A stretch of 64,000 nucleotides of DNA from Amphibalanus amphitrite (lineage: Eukaryota > Arthropoda > Thecostraca > Balanomorpha > Balanidae): positions 124,001 through 188,000 of the forward strand of contig NW_024882193.1 in NCBI RefSeq assembly GCF_019059575.1, in the 5' to 3' direction. This document shows positions 20,881 through 31,145 of this stretch, one piece after another; position 1 is the stretch's first letter; each line of letters begins with the position of its first letter. The notes beneath the pieces were generated by a model. The model did not search any database. It was not told where the DNA came from and worked only from the letters and a program-made list of their open reading frames with translations. A program made the position numbers and the translations under genes.

Positions 20881-22046
20881 CCCGCGCCCCGTAGGGCTAC
20901 CGGCGGACCCTACCACCCGTAGGGGGGGGGGCCGTATCGGCCCCCCCCCCTAAGATCTCAGAAAGTTACCGGCCGATTTTCAAAATTCAAACGGCGTTCG
21001 ATAGCCCCACCCGGGAACTACCTTGTGACCAAATTTCATTGACCTAGGTCAAACCGATGACGTCACAGGTCAGGTCAAAGGTCAGATTTTCACCGTTCAC
21101 AGGCAATTCAAGAAATGTGCTGTGAAAGCGAGTAAATTGGTAATTTATTGAAAACCATCGATGGTACATTGTTCGTCAAACACATACTTTGCTATCTGAG
21201 GTCACTGATACCAGGTCAGGTCACAGCGAGGTCAGGTCACCGGGGGTCACAATATGAATGTGTCGTGTGATACATGTTTTATGGTCCATTTTACATGACA
21301 AATGCGATTATGTGGGTTAGGCAGCCTTTGGGGCCAGCCTAGGTCACGTTTTTGTGAAGGTCAGGTCAAGGTCAGGTCAAATTAGGTCAAATTTCAAAGT
21401 TGATATTTTGCATAAAATGGGTATCGATTCGATGCAGCTTGTCACGGGGAGTCTAATGGTGGTCTTCGTTTTGCTCTACGAGTTCTAGAATTGCCAAAAA
21501 TTGAGTTTGAAAATTTGACGTCATCATTTTTGAACAGTTTTTTCGCTATAACTTGGCCAAAAAACGAGGTATCGATCTGAAATTTGGTATGTAGATAGAA
21601 GACGGTAGGCACTATCACATATATTCCGGTTTTTTCGAAACGCAAAAAACTTTTTGGATTTTTTGGCGAATATATCCAAAAAATGCTTTTTTGATTTTTG
21701 GGGGTCAAAACTCAAAATTTCAAAAATTCGAGATAGCAGTTTTGTAGCCCTGTCAATTCTACACCTTTTATGTCTTGATCATTTTTCTGTATCTTCAAAG
21801 CTGTAGTCCTGACAGGTCTTCTCGCGAAGGTCTTTTTTCGGTCGAAAATGACAGAACATGACGTCACTCTGACGTCATTTGTGGCCAACCTATCATAGCC
21901 TCTGGAAAAATTTTTGGTCACAATGTGTAAAATTGATGCCCGGAGGGGTCCTGAAAGTTTGGTGGCGATATCTCCCGCCGTTTAGGAGATATCGACCGAA
22001 AAGGACAGGGGGGGGCCGTTTCGGCCCCCCCTCTACGGGGCGCGGG
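20881..22046. mobile_element. TTAA element A, piggyBac-like non-autonomous, 1,166 bp (copy I)
   Basis: TTAA on both sides (20,877-20,880 and 22,047-22,050), with the empty site in copy III at 63,912-63,915. Both ends start CCCGCGCCCCGTAG. The left end has a 21-bp spacer and then CCCGTAG again before the G-run; the right end runs straight into the G-run. Hairpins GGGGGGGGGGCCG-TAT-CGGCCCC… lie at 20,922-20,950 and, with a TTT loop, at about 22,008-22,031. I count about 18 GGTCA pentamers on the plus strand and one or two on the minus strand. TGACGTCA-like sites lie near 21,520 and 21,860. No transposase. Confidence 0.88.
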
Positions 22047-22657
22047 TTAACATTGTTGCCTGGTCTTGTGCAGAAAATCGACAAGGATCTTCCGTCCTGA
22101 AAATAAGCTTTCCTTTATCATTCATACCCATTGCAAACTCGGCTATTGGGAAAATCTTGTCTAAAAAAACTGTCTTAAAAAAAACTGGAAAAACTGTCTA
22201 TAATAACTCATTTTTCAGTTCGATTCATGTTTACAAAATAATAAATTTAAATAATGATTTCCCATTTAACATCAACAAATAGATGTAGAATATTGGTACA
22301 ATAAATCGTAGCAAGATAACTGACTGGTACCTAGATGTGTTGAGCAACCGAATGCCCGACACCGTGCAGGAGGAATGAATGCACAAACAAATATTTGCCA
22401 ATTGTTTAAATCTTTATAATATAGCCTAAATTTTGAAACATATCATTCTAATAACAGTAAAATTTGAATAAAATAATTTTGATGTGATATATGCATCTAG
22501 GCCCATAAAGGCAATTAAAATGAAAATACGAAAAATAAAAAGTCCAACATTAATCCCTATCGTAACGGCTCCTCAGCTTCTTCCGAAGCTGGATTATAAT
22601 CCGGATCAGCGGTAAGGGATTACGGGTGTTTCCATGGGCAGCCTAAGCCGTTACGAG

Positions 22658-22677
22658 TCACTGATCCGGATCAGTGA
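22658..22677. other. 20-bp perfect palindrome in element G
   Basis: TCACTGATCCGGATCAGTGA, flanked by CCATGGGCA on the left and TGCCCATGG on the right. Related ACTGATCCGGAT blocks occur near 20,005-20,090 at the other side of element G. Confidence 0.6.
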
Positions 22678-23004
22678 TGCCCATGGTAACGGTCATTGAT
22701 TTCACAGACGATCAAATTCATAAAAAATTATTTCTACCTGACATATATTTTCCCAGACTTGCAGCACGTATTTGCCTATGCTTACAAAACCACAGGGATA
22801 GACGACTTGCCAGGAATGATAAATGAACTTATCAGTAAATTCCAAGGCGTCTAAGATAATGGCATATTATCGGCGTTTAAAAGTTATTTGGCAATTATTA
22901 TTCATCACTCCAATACAATGTGCGCCAACCAGTTTTCTCAGCAATTCAGCTAGCAATTATCGTGCTGTGTTCAAAGAGACGACTACAGTGAGGGTCGAAC
23001 TTAA

Positions 23005-24036
23005 CCCTCGCCGGCCGAGGGGGGGGGGCGGGTGCCGCCCCCCCCCATAGGGTTTTTTCGCGATAGCTCCGAACACGCTGGCGATAGAGAGCTGAAACTT
23101 GGCATACCTGACCTTTGATCCAAGCCGCATCTTTTGACACCAACCGCATTTTTGGGTCAGGTCAGGTCACTGACCTATGACGTCATAAGTGAACCTCTGC
23201 ACGGTCTTCAGATGTCGCAACTTCACAACGCCCTCACTGCCAGAGGAGATGTCACAGGGAAATGAAACTTGCAGGATCTAGTATCCATTATGAGTCCCAC
23301 AACTTGTATATCTCGGATTTTTCGTAAAAGTCATAAGAGGTCAGGTCATTTTCGTGACCTCACCATTATAAGTCAATGGGGAAAATGAAAACTGCTATTC
23401 TGGCGCCGGGAACGATCTCCAACTATCTCAAGCACACAGAATCGTGATTTGATGCACTCCTTGCAAGGTTAGATGCGTCACTCATGCAATGTTGACCTTG
23501 CGTGACGTCATTTATGACGTCATCAAGGTCATATTAGTTTTTCGTCAATAACTCTTGATCAAATTGAGCTAGCGAGTCGGGAAAGCCACCAATGGACTCA
23601 GGAAGACCTGCCAAATCGAATGATATGCGACATGACCTCTTTCGACCAACTTCGTGACCTGGGGGTGCTGACCTGACCTTGACCTGAGGTCAACACCCCA
23701 AATTGACCTGACCCGGACAAAAAGTATATCATTCGACGCGCCTGAGCAAGACGAACACGATGCTGCCAAAATCGGCGCTCTGCGGTCGTTTTTTGCGAAG
23801 TTATTCACCAAAAACTGAACCGTACCTTGGGGCACTTGACCTGACCTCAGAGGTCACCGGTTGACCTAGGACCTTAAAATCGGGTACCAATCTCTGCGTC
23901 TCGTAACGGCGCACACGCTCGTTTTTTCCGCGACGCTCTAGCTCCACCAGGGGCGAAACGGCGAGGGGGGGTCGTACCCGCCCCCCCCCCCCCCTCGGCC
24001 GGCGTGTATGTAGAAAACCAATAGGTCCGGCGAGGG
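23005..24036. mobile_element. TTAA element B, piggyBac-like non-autonomous, 1,032 bp (copy I)
   Basis: TTAA at 23,001-23,004 and 24,037-24,040; both ends begin CCCTCGCCGG. The right end has a 22-bp spacer followed by a second CGCCGG before the G/C-run; the left has none. Hairpins lie at about 23,018-23,047 (GGGGGGGGCGG-GTG-CCGCCCC) and about 23,964-23,998. AGGTCA/TGACCT half-sites occur throughout, with TGACGTCA near 23,500-23,520. It sits just outside the right end of element G. Non-coding. Confidence 0.85.
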
Positions 24037-24040
24037 TTAA

Positions 24041-25264
24041 AAAACGAGCTATAATTGCCGAACGACGCGGTGGTTCCCGTCGACTGTGCGCGCTACCGGC
24101 GCGAACCGGCGACGGCCAACTAGGCCGACAAGCCAAAGTGATCAGTGTTGCTTGCAATGCAGCATTTGAGCCACACCCGTTCCTCGTTCAAGAGGTTCCA
24201 TTGGCCAGCTCTACTCTACTGAACCATTTGAAACCATTTCCGTCCATTTTCTGTGCATTGCCTGCCACACTGCGCATTGTGATTGCTTACTCTATTGGCT
24301 CCTTCTGGCCGTCAGGCATCCGCGATTTCGGTTGAGTTGGTATCTTATTCGCTATGTTCTTCTTTCTTTTTTCGGAGTCTATGCCGAATTTCTGGTGACA
24401 AACGAACTTCTTTGGCCTTTTTTAAATAGATTGTTGTGTTGCCTCTTGTCTTTTGTATGTATATATGTAAGTGTTTTTTTCTCGTCTGATATATGTGCTG
24501 ACAGCTCTTGTTGATAAAGTGGTCGTCGCCGCCCCGGCGACGGCCAGCTGATCAGTCTCAGCGCGCTCCAACGTCCTTTTCTTGTCGGTCCTCCAGTGAC
24601 CAAGCCAATGGTGGTTCAAACCGCCGTCACCCCCGCGGCGGTCAACATGCTTTTGCTGGAGCTTTTTTTTTCTTTTGCCGTCTTTTTTTCTTTCATCTTT
24701 TAAACAAACAATATCTCGTCGTATTTTGTTATTTAAGCCAATGGTGTGAAGGTTACCCAGTTTACCCAGTGTCTTCCGCTACCATTGCCGATTTCACCGT
24801 TAATCCAAGATCATCGCACGCTACGGCTGCCCCCGACGCATCCCCTCCGACAACGCCGCCAACTTTTCTGGCTCATTGCTTGCGGAGGTGTGTCGCGTGC
24901 CGGGCGTAGACAAACCGTTTTTGTTCACTTCTCATCCAGAGGGAAAATCGAAATGTGAGCGGATGACGGAAACCATTTTATATATGATGGTCAAATACGC
25001 CAATGAAAGTCACAATGAATGGAACTTACAACATTCCCCTTTTCATGACTGGGTATAAAGATGCAGAGTGCATTTTCCACTCGGTCGCTCACTGTTCTTC
25101 CCGTACCTCATGTTTGATAGAAACCTTAGATCGCCAGCGTCTGACGAGCTCCCGACGTCCTCTGCACCGAACAACAGCCACCATTGCTGACTAGGTGTTT
25201 GCAAAGAGTGCCAAGAATTATGAGTTTCAAGTTTAGTACCTATATTTAATAGTTAAATAGGATT
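24041..25264. other. Unidentified spacer X between 28S and 18S fragments (copy I, unit A)
   Basis: 1.2 kb with no convincing gene. Homologous to 32,208-33,194 plus 35,491-35,774. The first 80 bp (GCCGAACGACG…CGGCGACGGCC) are GC-rich and could be a 28S expansion segment. I could not find 5.8S. Its position between 18S and 28S matches that of an ITS, but the sequence does not identify it. Confidence 0.4.
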
Positions 25265-25414
25265 TCGGTAGTTATCGGAATAAACCAGACAAATCACCAA
25301 CTAAGAACAGCCATGCACCACCAACTGAATCAAGAGAGAGCTATCAGTCTGTCAATCTTTACGGTGTCCGGGCCTGGTGAGTTGTGCCGCGTGTTGAGTC
25401 AAATGAAGCAGCAA

Positions 25415-25452
<38 letters not shown>
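25265..25452 (-). rRNA. 18S rRNA fragment (copy I, unit A)
   Basis: The minus strand reads AAAGGAATTGACGGAAGGGC, then the conserved block with CTCAACACG, GGCCCGGACACCGTAAAG-like sequence, TGATAGCTCTCTCTTGATTC and GATTTGTCTGGTTTATTCCG. This is roughly one tenth of an 18S. It carries several substitutions at conserved positions (for example TTCATTTGACTCAACACGCG), so it is a pseudogene fragment, more decayed than the unit B copy. Confidence 0.9.
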
Positions 25453-25484
25453 GCTAGGCATTGTTGCTCGGGTTTGATGCTCGC

Positions 25485-25850
25485 CCGGGTGGTGTCCAGG
25501 ACCGCATACAGGTGTTGTTGGCCCAGGGGCGGAGGGTCCCGAGTGGTGTCCGGGACCGCCGCCAGGTGTTGTTGGCCCAGGGGCGGAGGGTCCCGCGTGG
25601 TGTCCGGGACCGCCGCCAGGTGTTGTTGGCCCAGGGGCGGAGGGTCCCGAGTGGTGTCCGGGACCGCCGCCAGGTGTTGTTGGCCCAGGGGCGGAGGGTC
25701 CCGAGTGGTGTCCGGGACCGCCGCCAGGTGTTGTTGGCCCAGGGGCGGAGGGTCCCGCGTGGTGTCCGGGACCGCCGCCAGGTGTTGTTGGCCCAGGGGC
25801 GGAGGGTCCCGCGTGGTGTCCGGGATCGCAGCCAGGTGTTTGCCCAGGGG
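25485..25850. repeat. 54-bp minisatellite (copy I, unit A)
   Basis: About 6.5 units of 54 bp (GTGGTGTCCGGGACCGCCGC, then CAGGTGTTGTTGGCCCAGGG, then GCGGAGGGTCCCGA). It starts about 35 bp beyond the 18S fragment. 54 is divisible by 3, so long frames stay open on both strands; they are not genes. It sits where rDNA intergenic-spacer repeats would lie. Confidence 0.92.
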
Positions 25851-25852
25851 TG

Positions 25853-26792
25853 AAGCCTGCGCGAGGACCGACAGGATCTTAGGACATCAGAATTTAAAAC
25901 TGGATTTATTTGGACACCAAGACTTACATCCAACATGAAGATATTGGCCAGCGTGTCGTTCAAACCCTTTATATTCCTACACCAACTAGGTAGGATAACT
26001 TTTGTCTAAGTTCATGTAAGATGGATATCGTAGTTTCTCGCAACTTTGTCCTCCAGGGGGAACTTTGGCCCACGCCTGGAAAAATACTTTGTTTTGCTGT
26101 AACTTTTTACACTTAACACGAGTATAAGCCGTGTTGCTGCCGTCCCCCGTCTTCCACTGGCCTGCCCACAGGTGGGTGGCGGCCCTCGTTGGTGAAGTGG
26201 GCGTCGCCGGCCCAGGAGCGGCGACACCCCAGCGTCACCGTCACCCCAGCGTCCGGCCCAGGGGCGGGCGGCAGCTCTCGATGTTCCAGGTAGTGCCACT
26301 GCCGCCCCCGGAGCCGGGACGCCGCCCACTGTTGTGGATCTTTCTCTCGCTGGCCCAGGGGCAGGCGGGAGCTAGTGTAGTTTGATGTGCCGTTACCACC
26401 CCGGTGGCCAGGACGCCGTCCACTGTCGTTCTGGCAGCTCTTGTTGCTGGAAAGCATGCCGCGGCTGCCCCCGACCCAGTCTGGCGTCTCTTTTTCATTT
26501 ATTTTCGATAGCACATTACACTGTCTTTGCACACATTTTGCATACCCACCACACACACCATTTTCTACCTGCCCCGCCCCGTATTACACATGCCCGTCCT
26601 CGCTGGGGCCATGCCCAAGGCCGCCGGTCGGCCGAACTTTTACATATATGGCCGGCTTTCGGTTAGCCGTGTTGGGTTAGGGACGGGCAGATTCATCATC
26701 AGGCTAAGTATATCCCCGCACGTAAATATGTTTTGCCTCTTTTCATGAACAGCTTTAATGGTGTCGTTGACTAGGGCTGCATTTTTCTACCC
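25853..26792 (-). other. Spacer between minisatellite and R2-b (copy I, unit A)
   Basis: GC-rich sequence with partial internal repeats (CACCCCAGCGTC, GGCCCAGGGGCGGGCGG) followed by AT-rich sequence. The part next to R2-b is probably its 3' UTR (TGATGATGAATCTGCCCGTC on the minus strand). No 28S CCAAATGCC junction is found after R2-b. Confidence 0.45.
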
Positions 26793-27287
26793 TCAAGTGA
26801 TGGAGAACCACATTCGAGCCCCTTCGTAGGATGGCTGTCGTTTGAGTCGTTTGAGCGACCCGCACGCGGTCTCGCGCAGTATCAACCCTCTTGAGCCGAT
26901 GACAAACGCGTCAACCGAGACCTCTGTGACCTCGGGCCGATTTCTGGCCGGGTCACTGTTCAACTGTCCGCGCAGGGCCTCTCAAATCACTGAGTACTTT
27001 CGGATCTTATCCCGGTATCGCGCCCTGAGGCAGTCGGCCCGGTTGTCATAGCAGATAGCGTCGTCCACAACAGTGGCCTTTGTGCCACTGACCACCACCA
27101 GGTCTGGGCGGTATTCCTCTCCGTGACACGGCACCCTGTGCTCGCTCAGGATGGTAGATCTCGGATCCATGTTTTGAGCTCGGTCACGGATCAGTCCACA
27201 CACCCAGTTGTGGCGCCGAATTTGTGCCTCCCTTGACCAGCTGTGTCTCGGCTTGGCCTCGACACCGCCGGCACACGTTTTCAGCAA
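26793..27287 (-). pseudogene. R2-b zinc knuckle and endonuclease (copy I)
   Basis: The knuckle remnant (TCAGGVEAKPRHS…IRRHN) is followed by RPDLVVVSGTKATVVDDAIC, the restriction-like endonuclease core, and then RARYRDKIRKYS. A frameshift separates the last part (EVTEVSVDAFVIGSRG to MWFSIT, stop at 26,793-26,795), which is in frame in the unit B copy at 37,930-38,226. Confidence 0.85.
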
Positions 27288-28400
27288 CTAGGGCGATTTT
27301 TGAAGGATGTGGCCCATTTCTGAGGGTAGAGTTTAGAGATATGAATAAAAGAGGGGCTGAGGACCGAGTCTTGCGCTGGACCTGAAGTGGGAATCGTGGT
27401 GTTGGATGAGGAATCGAAGTATTTTACTTGGAAGGATGTTTTTGTAAGGTAGTGATTTGGTAGTGTAGGAGGTCTCCAGAAGCTTCTTGTCTGCGGTAAT
27501 TTAGTAGAAAGGTGTTTAGCGTATCGTCATTCGTAACTTGCGTTCTTTAGGTCGATACGAAGTGCTGCTGCTCTGTGGTTTGAGTGTAGGCTGTTTTTGA
27601 TGTCTGATGTAATGGCTACAATGTTATCAGATGTATTTTTTGCCGCGATAAAAGCCACTTTGTTCCGGTATAATTGTAGCCCGTCACTGCACTGCCGCAC
27701 TCTCACATTCGGAGTCACTCACTGCATTGTATTGGCCGTTACTCGTAACTCCAGCATCAAGGCCAGCACCATTCTGCCGGCCATCGGCCCGCGCACCCCC
27801 ATTTTTTTTTTTTGAATTTTGCTCCCGACAGGCCGAGGCCCTGGTCGGGGTAGGGGGAAGTTACTAGCTGGCAATTAGCCAGATCTTCCGTTTTACTTTA
27901 CTTTAAATCCGGCTATGTTATTCCGGCCCAAGGCAATATCAAGAGCAAAGTTTACGTTAGACCGGCTCATGTGACGTCCGGTGGAAGCAAGTGCAAGGGG
28001 AAGCCAGAAAGGGTGCCAGAGTGGCAGTGCCGAGAGGGATTTTGAATACTTACATGTCTTGCTGCTGAATCTTGTTGCTGAAATGTGGTAGTGTTGTAAT
28101 GTGTGCTGTTGTTGTGTTGTGAGTTCCACCAGGAAAGTCCTAACTAGAAAAACCTGGTGCCTATTCTCGGCAAGGTCACGTGGTCCAACACGTCACAGGG
28201 CCCCGGGCGCCGTGACCGGCCACACCACTCGTCTAGACAGAGTCGGGGCCATGACACAGAAATATACGCAGTAACTGCTACGGCTACATACATAATGAAG
28301 TTTTGTTTCGGCATAATATAGCGCACCCGGTGCTTTATCATGCGTTCGAAGATGTTGTGGATTGTGGTCGTTACCAAGATTGCCTTGTAGAGGGTGTTAG
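27288..28400 (-). other. LINE/SINE-like debris inserted in R2-b (copy I)
   Basis: The minus strand contains an RT-like stretch (ITSDIKNSLHSNHRAAALRI; SGPAQDSVLSPSF resembles a motif B region of a Jockey-like LINE) at about 27,330-27,720. A poly(A) run (T-run at 27,801-27,812 on plus) follows the tail ACCCCGACCAGGGCCTCGGC. Probably two nested retroposed pieces; limits uncertain. Confidence 0.4.
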
Positions 28401-28412
28401 TTCTTGGAAGAA

Positions 28413-29345
28413 TTATCGTTTAGCTTTTATGATTTTTATGCGACGTCCTTTGGCACTTTGATCGCTATTGAGAGATTCCGGTCTCGTGAGCCACGGGTAC
28501 CGAACGAATGACGAGCTTGCGTTGAACACCCGCCCCACCTGCCGGTAATTCGGTAGGCCTCTGCTCGCGCTGTGTGACCGGCACGCGAGTACCACGAACT
28601 GTTTGACGGACTTGTCCACGGTGCCGAGTGCCCCAACCCAGTACCGCAACTCTCTTTCGAGCCTTTCGGACGTTCGGGCATAGCTGGCCACGAGCTCGTC
28701 CGCATTCGCCTTTAGGCGCACGAGTCGCTTAGGCGGGTGTAACCCACGGTGGAGTACTCTTCCGGCAGGGCAAGACCACCATCGGGCGCTTTCATGTAGA
28801 AGGCAGTCGGCGTTCCGAGAGGCAGGTGGAGGATTCCCCTTACCGTCCTACGCACGATACGATCGAGCTGGCGCGTCTCCTGAATCGGCGCCCGAGTGCT
28901 TAGCCGCAAGGTATGCAGCTGTAGTTTGCTGCTGCCACCAAATGTAGACTGTCTGCTTCTTCGGCACATTCAGGCGGTATATTACACTCAGCTCCAGCTC
29001 ACAGTCTGAACCAATCTACCGGCCAGTGGCCACCCGCCAACGATGTCCCGGCCTCCGTAGAGGTCACGTGGGCCACACGTTGGACCCCGCGGCGCCCCAC
29101 CGGTCACCCTGCCCAGCTAGGCGCAGCTGAAGACGGGACGATACCATAACGAAATATACGCCAAATAGCCCGAGTGGGCAGAAGGATACGACGGATCATA
29201 TTCAGTTTCTTCTCTGGCTTCAATGCTGCCTTATGGATCACCTAGAGGCCTTAGACCGCCGCACGCGTGTCATAGTTGTTTGGTTCCTTCGGGGAGAGGG
29301 ATAGTTTCAGGTACTTGACCGGCTCGGTGACCTCGCGATTAATTT
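28413..29345 (-). pseudogene. R2-b RT motif E and thumb remnants (copy I)
   Basis: The minus strand shows VTEPVKYLKLSLSPK and KAALKPEKKLNMIRRILLPT at 29,150-29,330, then RQLDRIVRRTVRGILHLPLG and KAPDGGLALPE at 28,770-28,900, then a further C-terminal piece ending RYPWLTRPESL at about 28,480. The frame is broken several times. Confidence 0.7.
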
Positions 29346-29375
29346 ACGTTTAGAAACCCATTGAGAAGGTACTTC

Positions 29376-29629
29376 CATACAGTGGGGCTATTTGAAACGG
29401 ATTTTGCAGTTTTTCGCTTCTCTATTAAGACTGTTCACATTTCTTATGGCATGCAAATTGCAAACATACTCTCTGTGAGCTCGTTCATATGTGTGTATTT
29501 TGGTTCAGCTAGTAGTACTGATTCAGACTATAGCCTGAGGCACGGTCTTAGCAAATTTACAACAGTTCTTAAAGCGCACGGTGGGTTTATATCTGAATGA
29601 CCAAGGGGCAAATAATTTCCGGACACGCT
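29376..29629. mobile_element. Possible TA-flanked MITE in R2-b (copy I)
   Basis: TA-CAGTGGGGCTATTTG at the left and GGGGCAAATAATTTCCGGAC…GCTG-TA at the right are weakly inverted. It separates R2-b motif E from motif B. Tentative. Confidence 0.35.
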
Positions 29630-29654
29630 GTACATATGTACATAGTTATGTATG

Positions 29655-30518
29655 TAGACCGCCTCATCCACGACACTGTTGAACAAGTGAGGGGAGAGGG
29701 GATCGCCCTGGCGGACTCCGCGGGTGGTCCGGATCACACAGCCTCGACGAATCTCGGTAGTGGATCTGGTGTACAGCCCTCTGCAAACTGCGTGGTAGGT
29801 ATTCTTTTTTCGACAAAACCGAGAATAACGCGGATACTATGCTATCGGTCACTCGGAAATCGTAACAGCAAGACGAGGGAGACTTCGCACCTTGGATTGG
29901 CATTACCATCGTACTCATTTTCCATCCAGTTTGGCAGCAAAACCCAAAAGTTGATATTTGCCCCAAAAACAAACTTTTGCATTTTGTTGCCACACAAGGC
30001 ATCTACTTTGTTTAGTGATAGACCTAATCGAAGGAGTGGAGCATGGCGCATCTAGTTGCAGTGAGTTCCGACCGACTGATAACATGATCTTTGAGTTATT
30101 ACCGGTTTTGTCGAAAAAAGAATACCTACCACGCAGTCTGCTGAGGGCTGTACATCCCGCGGATCACGTCCACGATTGTTGGCGGCATGCCAATGCGTTC
30201 CGCTGCACGGCTGATAGCCCGGTGCGATACACTGTCGAATGCCTTCGCCGCGTCTGTCCAGGCTATTGCCGCCTATGGTGCTGCGATTCGCGCATGATCG
30301 CATCGAGGAGCCAGGTGTTCTCTGCTGTTCCATCTGCTGGGATGAAACCGTGTTGCACTGGGTTCAGTGAACAGTTTCGGCGCACGACGTGCGAGGATCT
30401 TTGAAAACAAGCGCACACGCACCGACGAGATGGTAATTGGCCGAAACCGGTCGGGCGTGGAGACCCCGGGTGCCTTGGGAATCAGCGTTGTCCGAGCATG
30501 CTTCAGAGCCTCGGGCAC
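29655..30518 (-). pseudogene. R2-b reverse transcriptase pieces (copy I)
   Basis: TTRGVRQGDPLSPHLFNSVV (motif B) lies at about 29,670-29,737; DRFRPITISS with KILARRAPK lies at about 30,400-30,470; between them are a 377-bp MITE and the motif A region (AWTDAAKAFDSVSHRAISRA in another frame near 30,200-30,260). Several frameshifts. Confidence 0.75.
29774..30150. mobile_element. TA-flanked MITE, 377 bp, long perfect TIRs (copy I)
   Basis: TA at 29,772 and 30,151. The ends are inverted copies beginning CAGCCCTC(T/A)GCA(A/G)ACTG and extending about 47 bp through ACAAAACCG with two mismatches. Removing it with one TA restores the R2-b reading GMYTRSTTEIR. Tc1/mariner-type MITE. Confidence 0.8.
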
Positions 30519-31095
30519 GTACGACGTGTACAGCCAGAGGTTGAAGAGCCGGGCGAGGGTTGACCGTGGGCAACTTCCGCAGCTGGCACACAGCCAACTT
30601 GTCTGGCCCCGCTGCTGATTCCGTGCTCATGTCTTTGAGGCAATTGCCCACCTTGTCGACAGAGAGGGGGTCTAGCATCGCCCACTGCGGGTCTCTCACC
30701 GGGACGACAGGTCTGGCGTCCGGGGTACTCGGCGTGGAGAACAGCCGGCCATAGAACGCTTCCTGGTCCTCCTTGGACACCGCAGGGGCTGCCGTCAGCG
30801 ACTCGTACCGCCAGTGGCCCGCGAGGACCGTCCTGGCACATCGAGTAGGGTCCGCTCGGAATAGCTCTTGTATACGAGCGTTTTTAACCCGCCGCCTCTG
30901 TCTCCGAGACAGGGCCTTGTCCCCCTGCGAAGGGGGGGACCTCCTCGGTGGGCGGCGGGGTAGCGGCGCTTCGGGCCGACGTTCGACCTCCTTGGCATGA
31001 GTGTCGAGCAACGCTCTGATCTGAGGGTCCCTGGTCCTGCAACCCTGGGACTCAAGACCAGGCTTTGGGCTTCTATCAAGATAGGCTTGCCCCAC
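30364..31095 (-). pseudogene. R2-b linker before RT (copy I)
   Basis: 243 codons in the region between Myb and RT: basic linker (SRRQRRRVKNARIQELFRAD), YGRLFSTPS, then STESAAGPDKL (RT motif 0). The frame shifts near the RT. Confidence 0.75.
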
Positions 31096-31145
31096 GCGTC
31101 GCCCGGTGACTCCCAGAGACTCAAGTAATCTCGGATTCTTTCACG

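Larger units (their letters stand above)
19921..22975. mobile_element. Element G: 3.05 kb with 60-bp inverted ends (copy I)
   Basis: TTTGAATACAGCACGAGAAT… at 19,921-19,980 is repeated inverted at 22,916-22,975 (about 55 of 60 identical). Both ends, read outward, encode CAPTSFLSNSASN(S/Y)RAVFK, and four of the five base differences are silent. A hAT MITE and TTAA element A are nested inside. The inner flanks contain GTTTCCATGGGCA/TGCCCATGG repeats and ACTGATCCGGATCAGT palindromes. The superfamily is not recognised, and it may be two gene fragments in inverted order and not a transposon. Confidence 0.5.

Noticed and set aside
25265-25452. Functional 18S gene
   Set aside because: Only about 190 bp of 18S is present and conserved positions are changed.
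25485-25850. CRISPR-like direct repeats
   Set aside because: The units are contiguous 54-bp tandem repeats without unique spacers, in eukaryotic DNA.
25384-25963. Open frames of 130-184 codons over the 54-bp arrays, and the same at 36.4-37.2, 49.9-50.5 and 58.6-59.4 kb
   Set aside because: 54 is a multiple of 3 and the unit has no stops, so frames open on both strands; no domain is visible.
27893-28129. 78-codon minus-strand frame
   Set aside because: No recognisable domain and located in retroelement debris; not supported as a gene.
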